Of a stretch of 64,000 bases of DNA, positions 42,262 to 52,884 are shown in pieces. The notes under the pieces are model-generated. The model did no database searches. It was not told the origin of the DNA and saw nothing but the letters and a program-made list of their open reading frames with translations. Origin of the DNA: Macrococcus bovicus (GTDB lineage: Bacteria; Bacillota; Bacilli; Staphylococcales; Staphylococcaceae). The stretch is from positions 1 through 64,000 of the forward strand of contig NZ_SCWF01000002.1 of assembly GCF_004359575.1 (NCBI RefSeq), in the 5' to 3' direction. The stretch's first letter is position 1. Each line of letters opens with the position of its first letter. The translations under genes and the position numbers were made by a program.

Positions 42262-44091
42262 ATGAAGAAACTGAAAACATTGAGTTTAGTGGCGGTTGAT
42301 AGTTTTATTATTATCTTCGCCATTTTTTGTGGGCGCCTGATCACAGAACGGCCGGATCTACCGCCAGGATTATTTTATATTGTGACATTAGCGTTATTAT
42401 TATTCACTTTCCAGTTATTCGCATACATATTCAATCTCTACCAGTGGATGTGGCAGTATGCATCCATCAGGGAAGTCGTTAACGTCTTCTATTCAGTGTC
42501 ATTCAGCATTCTGACAAGTATGGTCGGTGTCGTGCTGTTCTTCAGATTACTGCATTACAATTTTGATATGCCGGTCAGTCTCTTCTTCATTGCTTGGCTG
42601 ATTGAGCTGGTGTTTATAGGCGGGCTCAGACTGGTCGGCCGCATCATGTATCTCGACCGGATGGATCACACGGATAATGAACGTGTACTGATCTTCGGTG
42701 CGGGACGGGGCGGGGCTATCCTCGCGCGTCAGATGAACCATGTCCAGCGCATGAAGATGACGCCTGTCGTCTTTCTGGACGATGATCCGGACAAACATAA
42801 GAGGGTCATCAACGGCGTCAAAGTGGTGGGCGACCGGACGAAACTGGAGGAAACCATTCAGAAGTACAATATCGATAAGGTTGTGATCGCGATGCCGTCC
42901 CTCGCGCGCAACAAAGTGAAGGAGCTCTACGACAAATCCAGTGCCTGTGACGTTAAAGTGCAGATCATGCCGGACATCGACGACATCCTCGCCGGCCGTA
43001 AGGAGGTCTCCATGCTGAAGAATATCGATCTAGAAGACCTGCTTGGCCGTGATCCGGTCGTACTGGACTCAGAAGAGGTCTCCAATGCCATCAATAATAA
43101 GACCATTCTCGTCACAGGGGCCGGCGGTTCCATCGGTTCTGAGATTGTCCGTCAGATCAGCAAGTTCGGCCCTAAAGAAGTAATTCTCCTCGGACACGGT
43201 GAGAACAGCATCTATCTGATTCATCAGGAGATGATGAACCTTTACAAAGACGGCGCTATCAAGTATATCCCGGTCATCGCAGATATCCAGGACCGCGATA
43301 AAATCTTCAGCGTCATGACGCAGTATAAGCCGGCCATCGTCTATCACGCAGCAGCACATAAACATGTGCCGATGATGGAGGCGAATCCACGGGAAGCGGT
43401 CAAGAACAATATCTTAGGGACTAAGAACGTCGCAGAAGCGTGTGCTGCAGCGGGTGTCGAAACTTTCGTCATGGTATCAACAGACAAAGCAGTGAATCCG
43501 CCGAACATCATGGGGGCGACAAAACGCTGGGCAGAGATGATCATTCAGAACATGAACGGTCACAGTGCGACGACATTCGTCGGTGTCAGATTCGGCAATG
43601 TCCTCGGCAGCCGAGGTTCTGTCATCCCACTCTTCCAGAAACAGATTGCAGCAGGCGGGCCAGTCACGGTCACCCACCCTGACATCACCCGTTACTTCAT
43701 GACGATACCTGAGGCATCACGTCTTGTCATACAAGCAGGTGCACTGGCACAGGGCGGTGAAATATTCGTCCTTGATATGGGACAGCCGATGAAGATCGCG
43801 GACCTTGCGAAGAACGTCATTGAACTGTCGGGTAATACAGTGGAGGATATCGGTATCGAATTCACAGGACTCAGACCAGGAGAGAAGATGTACGAGGAAC
43901 TGCTGAATGAGAATGAAGTCTCAGACAAGCAAGTACATGACAAGATCTATGTCGGGAAAGCAGTGCCGAAAGATTATCATGAACTCCTTGAAGAGATTGA
44001 TCAACTACTTATGATGGATAAGGAACAGATGAAAGAATTTGTCATAAGAGAGGCCAACAAGAAATTTTACAATTCCCAAATGAGTCATTAA
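42262..44091 (+). CDS. capD: CapD-type membrane UDP-GlcNAc 4,6-dehydratase
   Basis: CapD converts UDP-GlcNAc to the 4-keto-6-deoxy intermediate for FucNAc or QuiNAc. The 609-residue protein has four membrane helices at about 5-125, a CoA-binding-like domain (GAGRGG), then the SDR domain with VTGAGGSIGSE and the Asp/Lys and TDKA motifs. This is the long CapD/PglF/WbpM form. The catalytic tyrosine position is altered (MGATKR), usual in this subfamily. CapN at 54046 would reduce its product. It leads the capsule genes and has host-like codon use. Confidence 0.93.
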   Translation: MKKLKTLSLVAVDSFIIIFAIFCGRLITERPDLPPGLFYIVTLALLLFTFQLFAYIFNLYQWMWQYASIREVVNVFYSVSFSILTSMVGVVLFFRLLHYNFDMPVSLFFIAWLIELVFIGGLRLVGRIMYLDRMDHTDNERVLIFGAGRGGAILARQMNHVQRMKMTPVVFLDDDPDKHKRVINGVKVVGDRTKLEETIQKYNIDKVVIAMPSLARNKVKELYDKSSACDVKVQIMPDIDDILAGRKEVSMLKNIDLEDLLGRDPVVLDSEEVSNAINNKTILVTGAGGSIGSEIVRQISKFGPKEVILLGHGENSIYLIHQEMMNLYKDGAIKYIPVIADIQDRDKIFSVMTQYKPAIVYHAAAHKHVPMMEANPREAVKNNILGTKNVAEACAAAGVETFVMVSTDKAVNPPNIMGATKRWAEMIIQNMNGHSATTFVGVRFGNVLGSRGSVIPLFQKQIAAGGPVTVTHPDITRYFMTIPEASRLVIQAGALAQGGEIFVLDMGQPMKIADLAKNVIELSGNTVEDIGIEFTGLRPGEKMYEELLNENEVSDKQVHDKIYVGKAVPKDYHELLEEIDQLLMMDKEQMKEFVIREANKKFYNSQMSH

Positions 44092-44132
44092 AAGTTATGA
44101 TAAAGGTAAAATAATTTATATTTGGAGGCATT

Positions 44133-44810
44133 ATGGAAGAAGTAATCGATTTAAAGGAAATATTGGAGATTTTAAAAAGGAACTTCAAGCTTATCTTAGG
44201 ACTTGGTATTACGTTTGCGTTATTAGCATTCATTGTTTCAGCTTTTCTAATGAAACCGATTTATCAGTCTGAATCACAAGTGATCATCAACCAGAAAGGG
44301 AAAGATACCAACGTCTACAATCCAGGTCAGGTGCAGACGAACTTGCAGCTGATCAATACATATAGTCAGATGGTCAATTCTAAAGTGGTGCGTCAGCAGG
44401 TCGTTGATAATTTAAATCTGAAAACAGACGAAGAAGCGCTCGCTTCAAGAATCAGTGTGACAAGCGAAGCAGAGTCACAGTTAATGAAAATCAATGTATC
44501 AGGGCCAGAGACTAAAAACAATGCGCGCATTGCGAATGAACTCGCAGCAGTCACACAGAAAGAAGTTAAACGTGTGATGGGTGTCGACAACTTATCTGTC
44601 TTCTCAAAAGCAGATGAAAACGAAAAACAGTCTCCGATTAAACCGAAACCACTTAATAATGCGATTATCGCAGGGTTACTGGGATTGATATTAGGAACAG
44701 CGATCGCCTTTATGAAAAAATTATTAGACAACCGTATGAACACAGAAGAAAAAATCGAGCAATATCTAAGTCTGCCAACGCTTGGTAAAATCTATAAAAT
44801 TCAGGAATAG
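44133..44810 (+). CDS. capA: Capsule chain-length/kinase activator CapA (Wzz family)
   Basis: The 225-residue protein has two membrane helices at about 20-40 and 170-190 around an extracytoplasmic Wzz domain (YQSESQVIINQK). The motif KPKPLNN before the second helix is the usual Pro-rich element of this family. A short cytoplasmic tail activates the CapB tyrosine kinase. TGGAGG precedes the ATG. capB follows after nine bases. Confidence 0.93.
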   Translation: MEEVIDLKEILEILKRNFKLILGLGITFALLAFIVSAFLMKPIYQSESQVIINQKGKDTNVYNPGQVQTNLQLINTYSQMVNSKVVRQQVVDNLNLKTDEEALASRISVTSEAESQLMKINVSGPETKNNARIANELAAVTQKEVKRVMGVDNLSVFSKADENEKQSPIKPKPLNNAIIAGLLGLILGTAIAFMKKLLDNRMNTEEKIEQYLSLPTLGKIYKIQE

Positions 44811-44819
44811 GAGCCAGAC

Positions 44820-45506
44820 ATGAAAAAAATAAAAAGTAAAGAAATTAACCAGCTGGAAATCATGAACCGGCCTAAATCTGTCATATCGGAACAATTTCGA
44901 ACGTTAAGAACAAATATTCTTTTTACTTCATCAGATAAAGCGATTAAACGCGTCATGATTACTTCATCTGAACCTGAAGAAGGAAAATCAACTGTATCTG
45001 CAAATGTTGCTGTCGCCTTTGCGCAGGCAGGCTACAAAACAATACTTATAGATGCTGATATGCGTAAACCAACGCAACATAAGATTTTCTCATACACTAA
45101 TACAAGTGGTTTATCTAATTTAATAGCAGGACAGGCTGATCTTTCATCAGTTATAAAGGTTACAGAAATAGAGAATCTATCTCTTATTACATCAGGGCCT
45201 GTACCACCTAATCCAGCTGAATTATTAGGATCAAAAGTAAAACAGAATCTTCTTGAAACCCTTGAACAAACTTTCGATATCATCATAATTGATACAGCAC
45301 CGGTTTTGGCGGTAACAGACTCAAAGATTATTTCAAATTTAGTAGATGGAACTTTGCTTGTCATTAATGCGACTAGAAATCATCGCGATAAAGTCATCTC
45401 AGCAAAAACAGAACTTGATAAAAATCGAGCTAATATTTTAGGGGTAGTTTTAAATAAATTAGACAAAGAAGAAGAAGGATCTAATTATTACTATTATGCA
45501 GAGTAG
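44820..45506 (+). CDS. capB: Capsule tyrosine kinase CapB (BY-kinase)
   Basis: This 228-residue cytoplasmic kinase regulates capsule polymerisation with CapA. Walker A is EPEEGKST at residues 51-58, Walker A' is ILIDADMRKP, and a later Walker B is IIIDTAP. The C-terminus ends in a cluster of four tyrosines, the autophosphorylation site. The phosphatase CapC is unusually far away at 56253. Base composition falls through this gene towards the AT-rich cassette. Confidence 0.94.
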   Translation: MKKIKSKEINQLEIMNRPKSVISEQFRTLRTNILFTSSDKAIKRVMITSSEPEEGKSTVSANVAVAFAQAGYKTILIDADMRKPTQHKIFSYTNTSGLSNLIAGQADLSSVIKVTEIENLSLITSGPVPPNPAELLGSKVKQNLLETLEQTFDIIIIDTAPVLAVTDSKIISNLVDGTLLVINATRNHRDKVISAKTELDKNRANILGVVLNKLDKEEEGSNYYYYAE

Positions 45507-45539
45507 TTACTTCATTTTAATAATTGAGGAGATTTTGAT

Positions 45540-46742
45540 TTGAAAGCACTTTTTGGAAAACTTTCGGTAGTGCTTCTAGCGAACATTACAAATACATTAA
45601 CTAAATTAATGATAGTGATATTAATAACAAAGATTCTAGGAAGTAGGCAGTTAGGTGAATATACTTTAGCGTTGGCAATTACAGCGCCTTTATCATTACT
45701 ATTTAATATGAAACTGAGGGCCTATTTAGTATCGAGTGATAACATTAATTTTTATATAAGTAGTAAGTTTAGGACATTAACAAGTATCCTTTCACTTATT
45801 ATCTGTGAAATTATTGCGTTAATTTTTTACAAAGATTTATTTCTTATTATTACATTAGTAATGATATTAAAAGTGTTAGATATTAATTCGGAATTTTATC
45901 AAGCTTTTCCTAACAAATTAAAAAAATTTAAAGAATCATCAATCTTATTAATTATAAAATCCATAATATCACTATTATTATTTACATTAGTAATAACTTA
46001 TACTGAAAATTTATATTTCTCATTAATAATCCAGATTATTTTTACTTTTATCTTTCAGTTTTTTGAGAGAAATTATCTGTATAAGGCTGGAAATGCATTT
46101 TCTTATAAAAATAATGTAAGTTTTAAAAATCTCTTTATTTCATTATTACCTTTAGGTATTGTACAAGCAATTTATACTTATTCAGCAAATATTCCGAAGT
46201 TTGCACTTGAAAAATTTTATAGTATTGAATTAGTAGGAATTTTGTCTGCACTACTTTATATTATTACAATTGTTAACCTTCTCATGAATACCATAAGTCA
46301 AACGTTTTTACCTTATATGAAAAAGCTATATAAAAATGATAAAAAGAAATTTAATAAATATTTACATATTTATTTAAATCTAATAGCACTTGCAATTGGA
46401 CTAATATTTCTTATTTTGAATAGTATTTTAGGCGAAAGTATTCTTCAAATTTTATTTAACAACAAAATTTCAGAATTCAAAAATGTTCTTCTTATTATGA
46501 CTATTGTTATTCCTAGTTCAATTTCTTCTTGGATATATGATTCTGCTTTACTTTTAAAAGGAAGCGTTAAATTTCAACCTTTGTTTTTAATTATAAGTAG
46601 TTTAATAACTTATATTTTAAGTTTGATTTTAATACCTCCTTATGGTGTTTATGGAGCAGCATATGTGCTAGGTGTGTTCCATTTATTAAATTTGGTATTC
46701 AAAATTGCTTATTATACAATACCTAGTAGTAGGAGTGAGTAA
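45540..46742 (+). CDS. Wzx-type polysaccharide flippase
   Basis: This 400-residue protein has about twelve membrane helices in the MATE/MOP flippase arrangement (LANITNTLTKLMIVILITKILG at the N-terminus). It would move lipid-linked capsule repeat units across the membrane. The start is TTG 45540, after TGAGGAG. It begins the AT-rich cassette and overlaps the polymerase gene. No linkage or serotype can be deduced. Confidence 0.85.
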   Translation: MKALFGKLSVVLLANITNTLTKLMIVILITKILGSRQLGEYTLALAITAPLSLLFNMKLRAYLVSSDNINFYISSKFRTLTSILSLIICEIIALIFYKDLFLIITLVMILKVLDINSEFYQAFPNKLKKFKESSILLIIKSIISLLLFTLVITYTENLYFSLIIQIIFTFIFQFFERNYLYKAGNAFSYKNNVSFKNLFISLLPLGIVQAIYTYSANIPKFALEKFYSIELVGILSALLYIITIVNLLMNTISQTFLPYMKKLYKNDKKKFNKYLHIYLNLIALAIGLIFLILNSILGESILQILFNNKISEFKNVLLIMTIVIPSSISSWIYDSALLLKGSVKFQPLFLIISSLITYILSLILIPPYGVYGAAYVLGVFHLLNLVFKIAYYTIPSSRSE

Positions 46743-48099
46743 AATAAATAATATAATAATTATTTTTACATTATTTTTCTCTATATATTCTGTGTATTAT
46801 ACTAGTAATTATACTGTACATGATGGATATGAAAATCTATATATTTTGCCTTTAGCAACGATTATTATGGGTGGATATTTATTAATCAAATCCTCTAAAA
46901 AATTTTTACTTTCATTAATATATATAATTTATTTTATCAGATATTCATTGCTTTCTTTCTTAGTTGTTAAAACAGGATGGTACGAAGGAAGATCATATTA
47001 TACTCCTAGCATCGAGAATTTTAACAAGAGTATTATTCTAATGGGGATGGAATTAATTGTAGTATTGATATCGTACATTATTTTGCTTAGAAAAAAAGAT
47101 TTTGATATATATAAAGTTGATTTTCGTTTTCGTCATATTAGTCCTGCTTTAAATCAAGTTTTTGTCATATTTATTATAATATCTATTTTATTATCTCCTT
47201 TAATTATTGACCACATAACTTTTTTAGGTATAGGAGAACAGAAAAAATTAAATGAACTTAGTATTACGCAAACAATTATATTTTTTATGTTATACCTATC
47301 AAAATTTTTATTGATTGGTCAAACTATAAATTTTTTTTACATTAAATATAATCAAAAACCTTTAAATAGATATCTTTTAATAACTATCATACTGGTTCTA
47401 GTAATTAATTCTATTTTTATAGGGTTAAACAGAATGGATGTAGTATTAGCGATTTCATCTGCATTGATAATATTAAATAATTTATATAAAAAAAAAATGA
47501 AAGTCTATAATTATTTAATTTTTACTTTTTTACTGATATCCTTATACATTATTTCACTAGGAAGAGCTACTTTTAGTTATCAGATAACATCAAACAAATT
47601 AGCATTATTAACAGATTATCTCCAAATATATTTTGCTGGTATATATAATGTAGCTCTATCTTTAGACATAAGTATATACATTAAACAAAATGTATATATT
47701 ACATTTTTGTATGATGTTATAAGACCTTTTCTTGGTCTTAATATGTTATGGAGACCTGAAACATTACTTACAAGTACAGAATTGTTTAATCAAAGAATTT
47801 TTGAAAATAATCAAGTTTCACAAATCATACCTCTTTTGGGTCAATTTTACTTACCTTTTGAATTATTATCTGTATTTATCTATCCTATCTTAATTATGCT
47901 CATTATTAGATACTTTTTACAAAAAGTTTTTGATAATAATTTGACTTATAGCATGATATTAATTGTTATTGTTCTTAGAGCCATTATTACAATATTTCAA
48001 AATTTAAGCATATTTATTAATGAACTGTCATCACTTATTATTTTGTTATCGTCTATAGTTTTATTTAAAAATTTACTTTTGAAGGTATCTAATAAATAG
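46735..48099 (+). CDS. Wzy-type polysaccharide polymerase
   Basis: The protein has about eleven membrane helices and a large loop near residue 310 (RPFLGLNMLWRPETLLTSTE), as expected of an O-antigen/capsule polymerase. It joins repeat units outside the membrane. Start choice is uncertain: GTG 46735 overlaps the flippase stop and has AGGAG directly against it, and TTG 46705 is earlier in frame. Such proteins share little sequence, so the call rests on topology and position. Confidence 0.78.
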   Translation: MSKINNIIIIFTLFFSIYSVYYTSNYTVHDGYENLYILPLATIIMGGYLLIKSSKKFLLSLIYIIYFIRYSLLSFLVVKTGWYEGRSYYTPSIENFNKSIILMGMELIVVLISYIILLRKKDFDIYKVDFRFRHISPALNQVFVIFIIISILLSPLIIDHITFLGIGEQKKLNELSITQTIIFFMLYLSKFLLIGQTINFFYIKYNQKPLNRYLLITIILVLVINSIFIGLNRMDVVLAISSALIILNNLYKKKMKVYNYLIFTFLLISLYIISLGRATFSYQITSNKLALLTDYLQIYFAGIYNVALSLDISIYIKQNVYITFLYDVIRPFLGLNMLWRPETLLTSTELFNQRIFENNQVSQIIPLLGQFYLPFELLSVFIYPILIMLIIRYFLQKVFDNNLTYSMILIVIVLRAIITIFQNLSIFINELSSLIILLSSIVLFKNLLLKVSNK

Positions 48100-48108
48100 G
48101 AGGATTAT

Positions 48109-49266
48109 ATGAAAGCAACATTTATTCACGATTTTCCAGTAATTATATCTAATGAAAATTACTATTCATTGGGAGGTTTTCCAGAAAATATATGGGATAG
48201 ATATTTAAAGTACTTTGATGAACTTAATATAATTTGTAGAATTAGTTCTGATAAATTCGATATAAATAAATGTGTTAAATCAAACACCCACAAAGTCAAT
48301 TTTTATCCTCAGTTAAATTATAGTAGTTTAAGAAATTTGAGTAAAAGAAGAGCCTCAATAAGAAATATGAATACTATTATCAAAGAAAGTGATTTTGTTA
48401 TTATAAGACTTCCTAGTATATTGGGGGTTGATGCTTTTAAATTCATAAAAAAATATAATAAACCTTATTTAGTAGAAGTAGTTGGAAATGGGTATGATGC
48501 ATTTAATTTAACTAATAAAATTAGTGGGAAAATTTTAGCTCCATTTATTCACTACATGATGAAAAAAATTGTTTACAATGCTAATGGTGCTATTTATGTT
48601 ACTGAAAAATATCTTCAAAATATTTATTCAACTAAAGGAATAAATGATAATGTATCTAATGTAAACATAGATTGGCAAGAAACCAGGAATTTTAATTTTG
48701 AAAAAAAGATAAATGTAAACAATGTAATTAAAATTGGTTTTATGGGAAAGCCCGATCTTAGTTATAAAAATTTTTACAGAGGAATCGACTACCTAGGCAG
48801 ATTTTCTAAAGAAAAAGGATATAATTTTGAAGTTTCAATAGCTGGTGGTGAAATAAATAATTCATTAAAAGAATTATTTAATAAATATAGTCGTTTAGAA
48901 CTCAATAGTGTAGGCAAATTGTCTAATAAAAAATTAGTAAACGAATGGTTTAAAACTCTAGATATTTTTATTCACCCAAGTTTGACTGAGGGACTACCAC
49001 GAGTAATATTAGAAGCATTTTCAAATAACAAACCAGTTATAGCCAGTAATGTAGGAGGTACTCCAGAATTATTAAGTGAAGATTTTATGTTTAATCCATT
49101 ATCATATGATGAATTTAAGGTAGCATTAATGAAGTTGCTTGATAGTGATTTAAATAAAGTTTTAAACGAGAATAATATTAAACTGAAGAATTATGATTCT
49201 GCATTTCTACAACAAAAGAGAGATAGGGTCTTTAAAGAAGTATTGTATAAGGAGAGATTAATATGA
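48109..49266 (+). CDS. GT4-family capsule glycosyltransferase
   Basis: This 385-residue GT-B enzyme has the C-terminal donor signature FIHPSLTEGLPRVILEA and NVGGTPELL. The N-terminal half is specific to this cassette and not recognised. AGGAGG precedes the ATG and the end overlaps capI by four bases. It should add one sugar of the repeat unit on the cytoplasmic side. Confidence 0.85.
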   Translation: MKATFIHDFPVIISNENYYSLGGFPENIWDRYLKYFDELNIICRISSDKFDINKCVKSNTHKVNFYPQLNYSSLRNLSKRRASIRNMNTIIKESDFVIIRLPSILGVDAFKFIKKYNKPYLVEVVGNGYDAFNLTNKISGKILAPFIHYMMKKIVYNANGAIYVTEKYLQNIYSTKGINDNVSNVNIDWQETRNFNFEKKINVNNVIKIGFMGKPDLSYKNFYRGIDYLGRFSKEKGYNFEVSIAGGEINNSLKELFNKYSRLELNSVGKLSNKKLVNEWFKTLDIFIHPSLTEGLPRVILEAFSNNKPVIASNVGGTPELLSEDFMFNPLSYDEFKVALMKLLDSDLNKVLNENNIKLKNYDSAFLQQKRDRVFKEVLYKERLI

Positions 49267-50267
49267 AAAAAGTATTGATTACAGGAGTTGCAGGGTTTAT
49301 CGGTTCTCATTTAGCAAAAAGATTAAAAACTGAAGGTTATGACGTTTTTGGAATCGATAACCTTAATGATTATTATGACGTTCAACTTAAAGAAGATAGA
49401 CTAAAAATATTACTTGAAGGTAATATTAAAAGTTATAAAATTGATCTTTCAGATAACGAAGCGATTGATAAAGTTTTTTCAGATGAACGGCCTGAAGTTG
49501 TTATTAATCTAGCAGCACAAGCAGGAGTGCGTTATAGTCTAGAAAACCCCTATACTTACATTACGAGCAATATAAATGGATTTATGAGTATTTTAGAAGG
49601 GTGTCGTCATTACGGTGTGAAGAATCTTATATATGCTTCTTCTAGTTCGGTATATGGTGCTAATACTTCTAAACCTTTTTCAACATCAGATAATATAGAT
49701 CATCCATTAAGTTTATATGCAGCTACAAAAAAATCTAATGAGTTAATGGCACATACATACAGTCATTTATATAATCTTCCAACAACTGGTCTAAGATTTT
49801 TTACAGTTTATGGTCCATGGGGTAGACCTGATATGGCGCTTTTTAAATTTACGAAAGCAATTATTAATAATGAAATCATTGATGTATATAATCATGGCAA
49901 TATGATGAGAGACTTCACTTATGTAGATGATATAGTAGAATCTATTACTAGACTTGTTGAAAAACCGGCTAAACCGAACCCAAACTGGGATGGAGCTAAT
50001 CCGTCGCCTGACTCTAGTTATGCACCATATAAAGTCTATAATATTGGGAATAACTCTCCGGTAAGATTAATGGAATTTGTAGAAGCCATTGAAAATAAAG
50101 TAGGTAAAACTGCTAAGAAAAACTTTATGGATCTTCAAGCGGGAGATGTTCCAGAAACATATGCTAATGTAGAAGATTTATTTAGGGATATCAATTTTAA
50201 ACCAAAGACTAATATTCAAGATGGGGTTAATCGTTTTGTAGACTGGTACATTGACTATTATAAGTAG
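49263..50267 (+). CDS. capI: UDP-hexuronate 4-epimerase (CapI-like)
   Basis: This 334-residue SDR epimerase interconverts UDP-glucuronate and UDP-galacturonate, or their N-acetyl forms. The NAD site is TGVAGFIGSH, the catalytic YxxxK is in LYAATKKSNE, and FFTVYGPWGRPDMALFKF is the uronate-epimerase hallmark. It overlaps the upstream glycosyltransferase by four bases. Together with the WbpO/TviB-like dehydrogenase it suggests a galacturonic-type sugar in the capsule. Confidence 0.88.
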   Translation: MKKVLITGVAGFIGSHLAKRLKTEGYDVFGIDNLNDYYDVQLKEDRLKILLEGNIKSYKIDLSDNEAIDKVFSDERPEVVINLAAQAGVRYSLENPYTYITSNINGFMSILEGCRHYGVKNLIYASSSSVYGANTSKPFSTSDNIDHPLSLYAATKKSNELMAHTYSHLYNLPTTGLRFFTVYGPWGRPDMALFKFTKAIINNEIIDVYNHGNMMRDFTYVDDIVESITRLVEKPAKPNPNWDGANPSPDSSYAPYKVYNIGNNSPVRLMEFVEAIENKVGKTAKKNFMDLQAGDVPETYANVEDLFRDINFKPKTNIQDGVNRFVDWYIDYYK

Positions 50268-50275
50268 GTGGAAAT

Positions 50276-51604
50276 ATGCATAAGATATATTATAAAAGTC
50301 CCGTTTTTATTCAACATGTGATGACCTCTATATATGGTTACAAATTAAAGAAAAAAAGATATACTGAATCTTACTTTAAACATTTAGAAAATTATAGAAA
50401 AGCTAATATAACAGAAGAAGAAAATGTCAGACAATTAGTTAACCATCTTAAAAATAATATTCCTTTTTATCAAAAAAAATTAAATATTATGCCTAACTCA
50501 CTAAAATCATTATTAGATTTACCGATGACTTCTAAAGAGGATTTAAGAAATGAACTTGAATTAAGATCAGATTCTTCAAAAAAAGATAATATCAATAAAA
50601 CGGGCGGTACTACTGGTAAAAGTTTAAAAGTTTATTCTTCAATTAATGATATAAATAAACGAATGGCATACTTAGATTATATTAAAACTTTATATGGAGT
50701 CGAGCCGTTTTCTAAAAGAGGTTCATTTACCGGCAAAGAGATTGTTCCGCAAAATCACAAAAATATACTTTGGCGCTATAATTGGCCTATGAACCAAACC
50801 TTGTATGCTTCTTTTAAAATGAATAAAGACAATGTTAAATATATTTATGAGCACATGAGTAAGTTTAAACCTTTATCTCTAGATGGTTTTCCATCCTCTA
50901 TTCATTTATTAGCAAAATATATATTGCAAAATAATATTAAAATTAGTTGGACGATTAAAGCTATTTTTCCCACTGCTGAAACGCTCACAGATAAAATGAG
51001 AGAAGATATAGAACGTGCTTTTAATACAAAAGTGGTGGATCAGTATGCGAGTAGTGAAGGTGCTCCTTTCCTGTTCTCTGATGATGGAAAAAAGTTTCAT
51101 ATAGGACATGAAACAGGATTATTTGAGTTTTTCCGAGTAAAAGACAATATATATGACATGATTGTAACCAGTTATATTAATGAAGCCACTCCTATTGTTC
51201 GTTACAAAATTGGTGATCAAGTTTTAATAAACTCAACCGAAGAATACTTAACCAGTTATCAAAAAGATGTACCCATAACTAAGATAATTGGTAGAGGAAC
51301 TGATTATTTAGTAGGTGATAACGGCAATATTGTTACAAGCGTCAATATGTCTAACGTATGCAAAGAGTTTGGTGATCAAGTTATACAATCACAGTTTATT
51401 CAAGTTGACAACAATTGTTTTGATATAAATTTAGTGGTAACTAAGTCTTTTCTTGATAATAAAGAAAAAGCTGAATCTTTATTAACTGAAAAGTTAAACC
51501 ATAGATTAGGAATCAACAATAAGTATAAGTTTAATTATTTAAATGAAATTCCCAAAGAGAAAAGCGGTAAAACAAGATTCATAATAAATAAGATAGGTGG
51601 ATAG
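50276..51604 (+). CDS. capK: Adenylate-forming CapK/PaaK-like ligase
   Basis: The 442-residue protein belongs to the phenylacetate-CoA ligase-like family called CapK in capsule loci. The ATP loop is TGGTTGKS near residue 110, followed by QYASSEGAPF, the central adenylation motif, and EKSGKTRF at the C-terminus. It is not the flippase named CapK in serotypes 5 and 8. A role in activating an acid for amide or ester attachment to the polymer is plausible. TAGGTGG precedes the ATG. Confidence 0.8.
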   Translation: MHKIYYKSPVFIQHVMTSIYGYKLKKKRYTESYFKHLENYRKANITEEENVRQLVNHLKNNIPFYQKKLNIMPNSLKSLLDLPMTSKEDLRNELELRSDSSKKDNINKTGGTTGKSLKVYSSINDINKRMAYLDYIKTLYGVEPFSKRGSFTGKEIVPQNHKNILWRYNWPMNQTLYASFKMNKDNVKYIYEHMSKFKPLSLDGFPSSIHLLAKYILQNNIKISWTIKAIFPTAETLTDKMREDIERAFNTKVVDQYASSEGAPFLFSDDGKKFHIGHETGLFEFFRVKDNIYDMIVTSYINEATPIVRYKIGDQVLINSTEEYLTSYQKDVPITKIIGRGTDYLVGDNGNIVTSVNMSNVCKEFGDQVIQSQFIQVDNNCFDINLVVTKSFLDNKEKAESLLTEKLNHRLGINNKYKFNYLNEIPKEKSGKTRFIINKIGG

Positions 51605-51608
51605 CTGT

Positions 51609-52883
51609 ATGAATAGAAAATTAGGTATTGTCGGTTTAGGATATGTAGGATTACCGGTTGCGGTTGCATTTGGAAATATTGGAGAAATTATTGGTTTTGA
51701 TATTAACGAGAAGCGTATTGAAGAATTAAAATCAGGTTATGATCGCACAAATGAAGTGGCGTCTAAAAAGCTTCAGAACTCCCATATTACTTTCACTAGT
51801 AATAAAGAAGACTTGAAGCAAGCTGACTTTATTATTGTTGCGGTACCGACACCGATTAACGAGCATAATCATCCTGATTTAACACCGCTTATTAAAGCAA
51901 GTGAAACGGTAGGTTCAATTCTCACAAAAGGGACAATCGTGGTCTATGAGTCAACTGTATATCCTGGTGCGACTATGGATGACTGTGTCCCTGTACTTGA
52001 GAAGTTTTCAGGTCTTAAGAACGGTAAAGACTTCTTCGTAGGTTACTCACCAGAACGTATCAACCCGGGCGACAAAGTACATACTTTCGAAACCATCACT
52101 AAAGTTGTCAGCGGTCAGACACCAGAAGTATTAGATATCGTAGCTGATGTTTATTCTTCTGTGGTGAAAGCTGGTGTACATAAAGCACCTTCTATTGCCG
52201 TAGCTGAAGCAGCGAAAGTTATTGAGAATACGCAACGTGATGTGAACATTGCATTAATGAATGAACTTGCTATTATTTTTGATAAAGCGGGCATTAATAC
52301 GAAGGATGTATTAGAAGCGGCGGGAACGAAGTGGAACTTCCTTAAATTCTATCCTGGTCTTGTCGGTGGTCATTGTATTGGTGTGGATCCGTATTATTTA
52401 ACGCATAAAGCACAAGCGCTTGGTCATCATCCAGAAGTTATTTTATCCGGTCGCCGTATAAATGATGGTATGGGCAAATTTATTGCTTCAACGATTGTAA
52501 AGGAAATGTTGAAGAAAAATTTAACTGTTCTTGGTGCCAAAGTAAATATGTTAGGTTTAACATTCAAAGAAAATTGTCCGGATTTACGAAACACGAAAGT
52601 TATCGATATTATTAATGAACTTGAAGATTATGGTCTTGAAGTTAAAGTCAATGATGTTGAAGCGGATAAAGCGGAAGCTAAGAAATTCTATAATATCGAT
52701 CTTTTAGATTTAGATAAAATGGAAGAAACGAATGTAATAGTATTTGCGGTTTCACATAATGAATATGTAGAAAATAAAGATCAATACTTATCTAAGTTAA
52801 GCGGGAAGGGGCTTATTATAGATATTAAAGGTATTATTGATGATTCAGACATAAAAGAGGATCAATCTATCTGGAGGTTATAA
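51609..52883 (+). CDS. UDP-N-acetyl-hexosamine 6-dehydrogenase (TviB/WbpO-like)
   Basis: The 424-residue enzyme oxidises UDP-GalNAc or UDP-GlcNAc to the uronate. It has GLGYVGLPVAVAFG at the start and Cys256 in LVGGHCIGVDPYY. FPGLVGGHC with AAGTKWNF is the TviB/WbpO pattern rather than UDP-glucose dehydrogenase. ATG 51609 follows AGGTGG; a GTG at 51597 is also in frame. Its base composition is less AT-rich than its cassette neighbours. Confidence 0.85.
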   Translation: MNRKLGIVGLGYVGLPVAVAFGNIGEIIGFDINEKRIEELKSGYDRTNEVASKKLQNSHITFTSNKEDLKQADFIIVAVPTPINEHNHPDLTPLIKASETVGSILTKGTIVVYESTVYPGATMDDCVPVLEKFSGLKNGKDFFVGYSPERINPGDKVHTFETITKVVSGQTPEVLDIVADVYSSVVKAGVHKAPSIAVAEAAKVIENTQRDVNIALMNELAIIFDKAGINTKDVLEAAGTKWNFLKFYPGLVGGHCIGVDPYYLTHKAQALGHHPEVILSGRRINDGMGKFIASTIVKEMLKKNLTVLGAKVNMLGLTFKENCPDLRNTKVIDIINELEDYGLEVKVNDVEADKAEAKKFYNIDLLDLDKMEETNVIVFAVSHNEYVENKDQYLSKLSGKGLIIDIKGIIDDSDIKEDQSIWRL

Positions 52884-52884
52884 C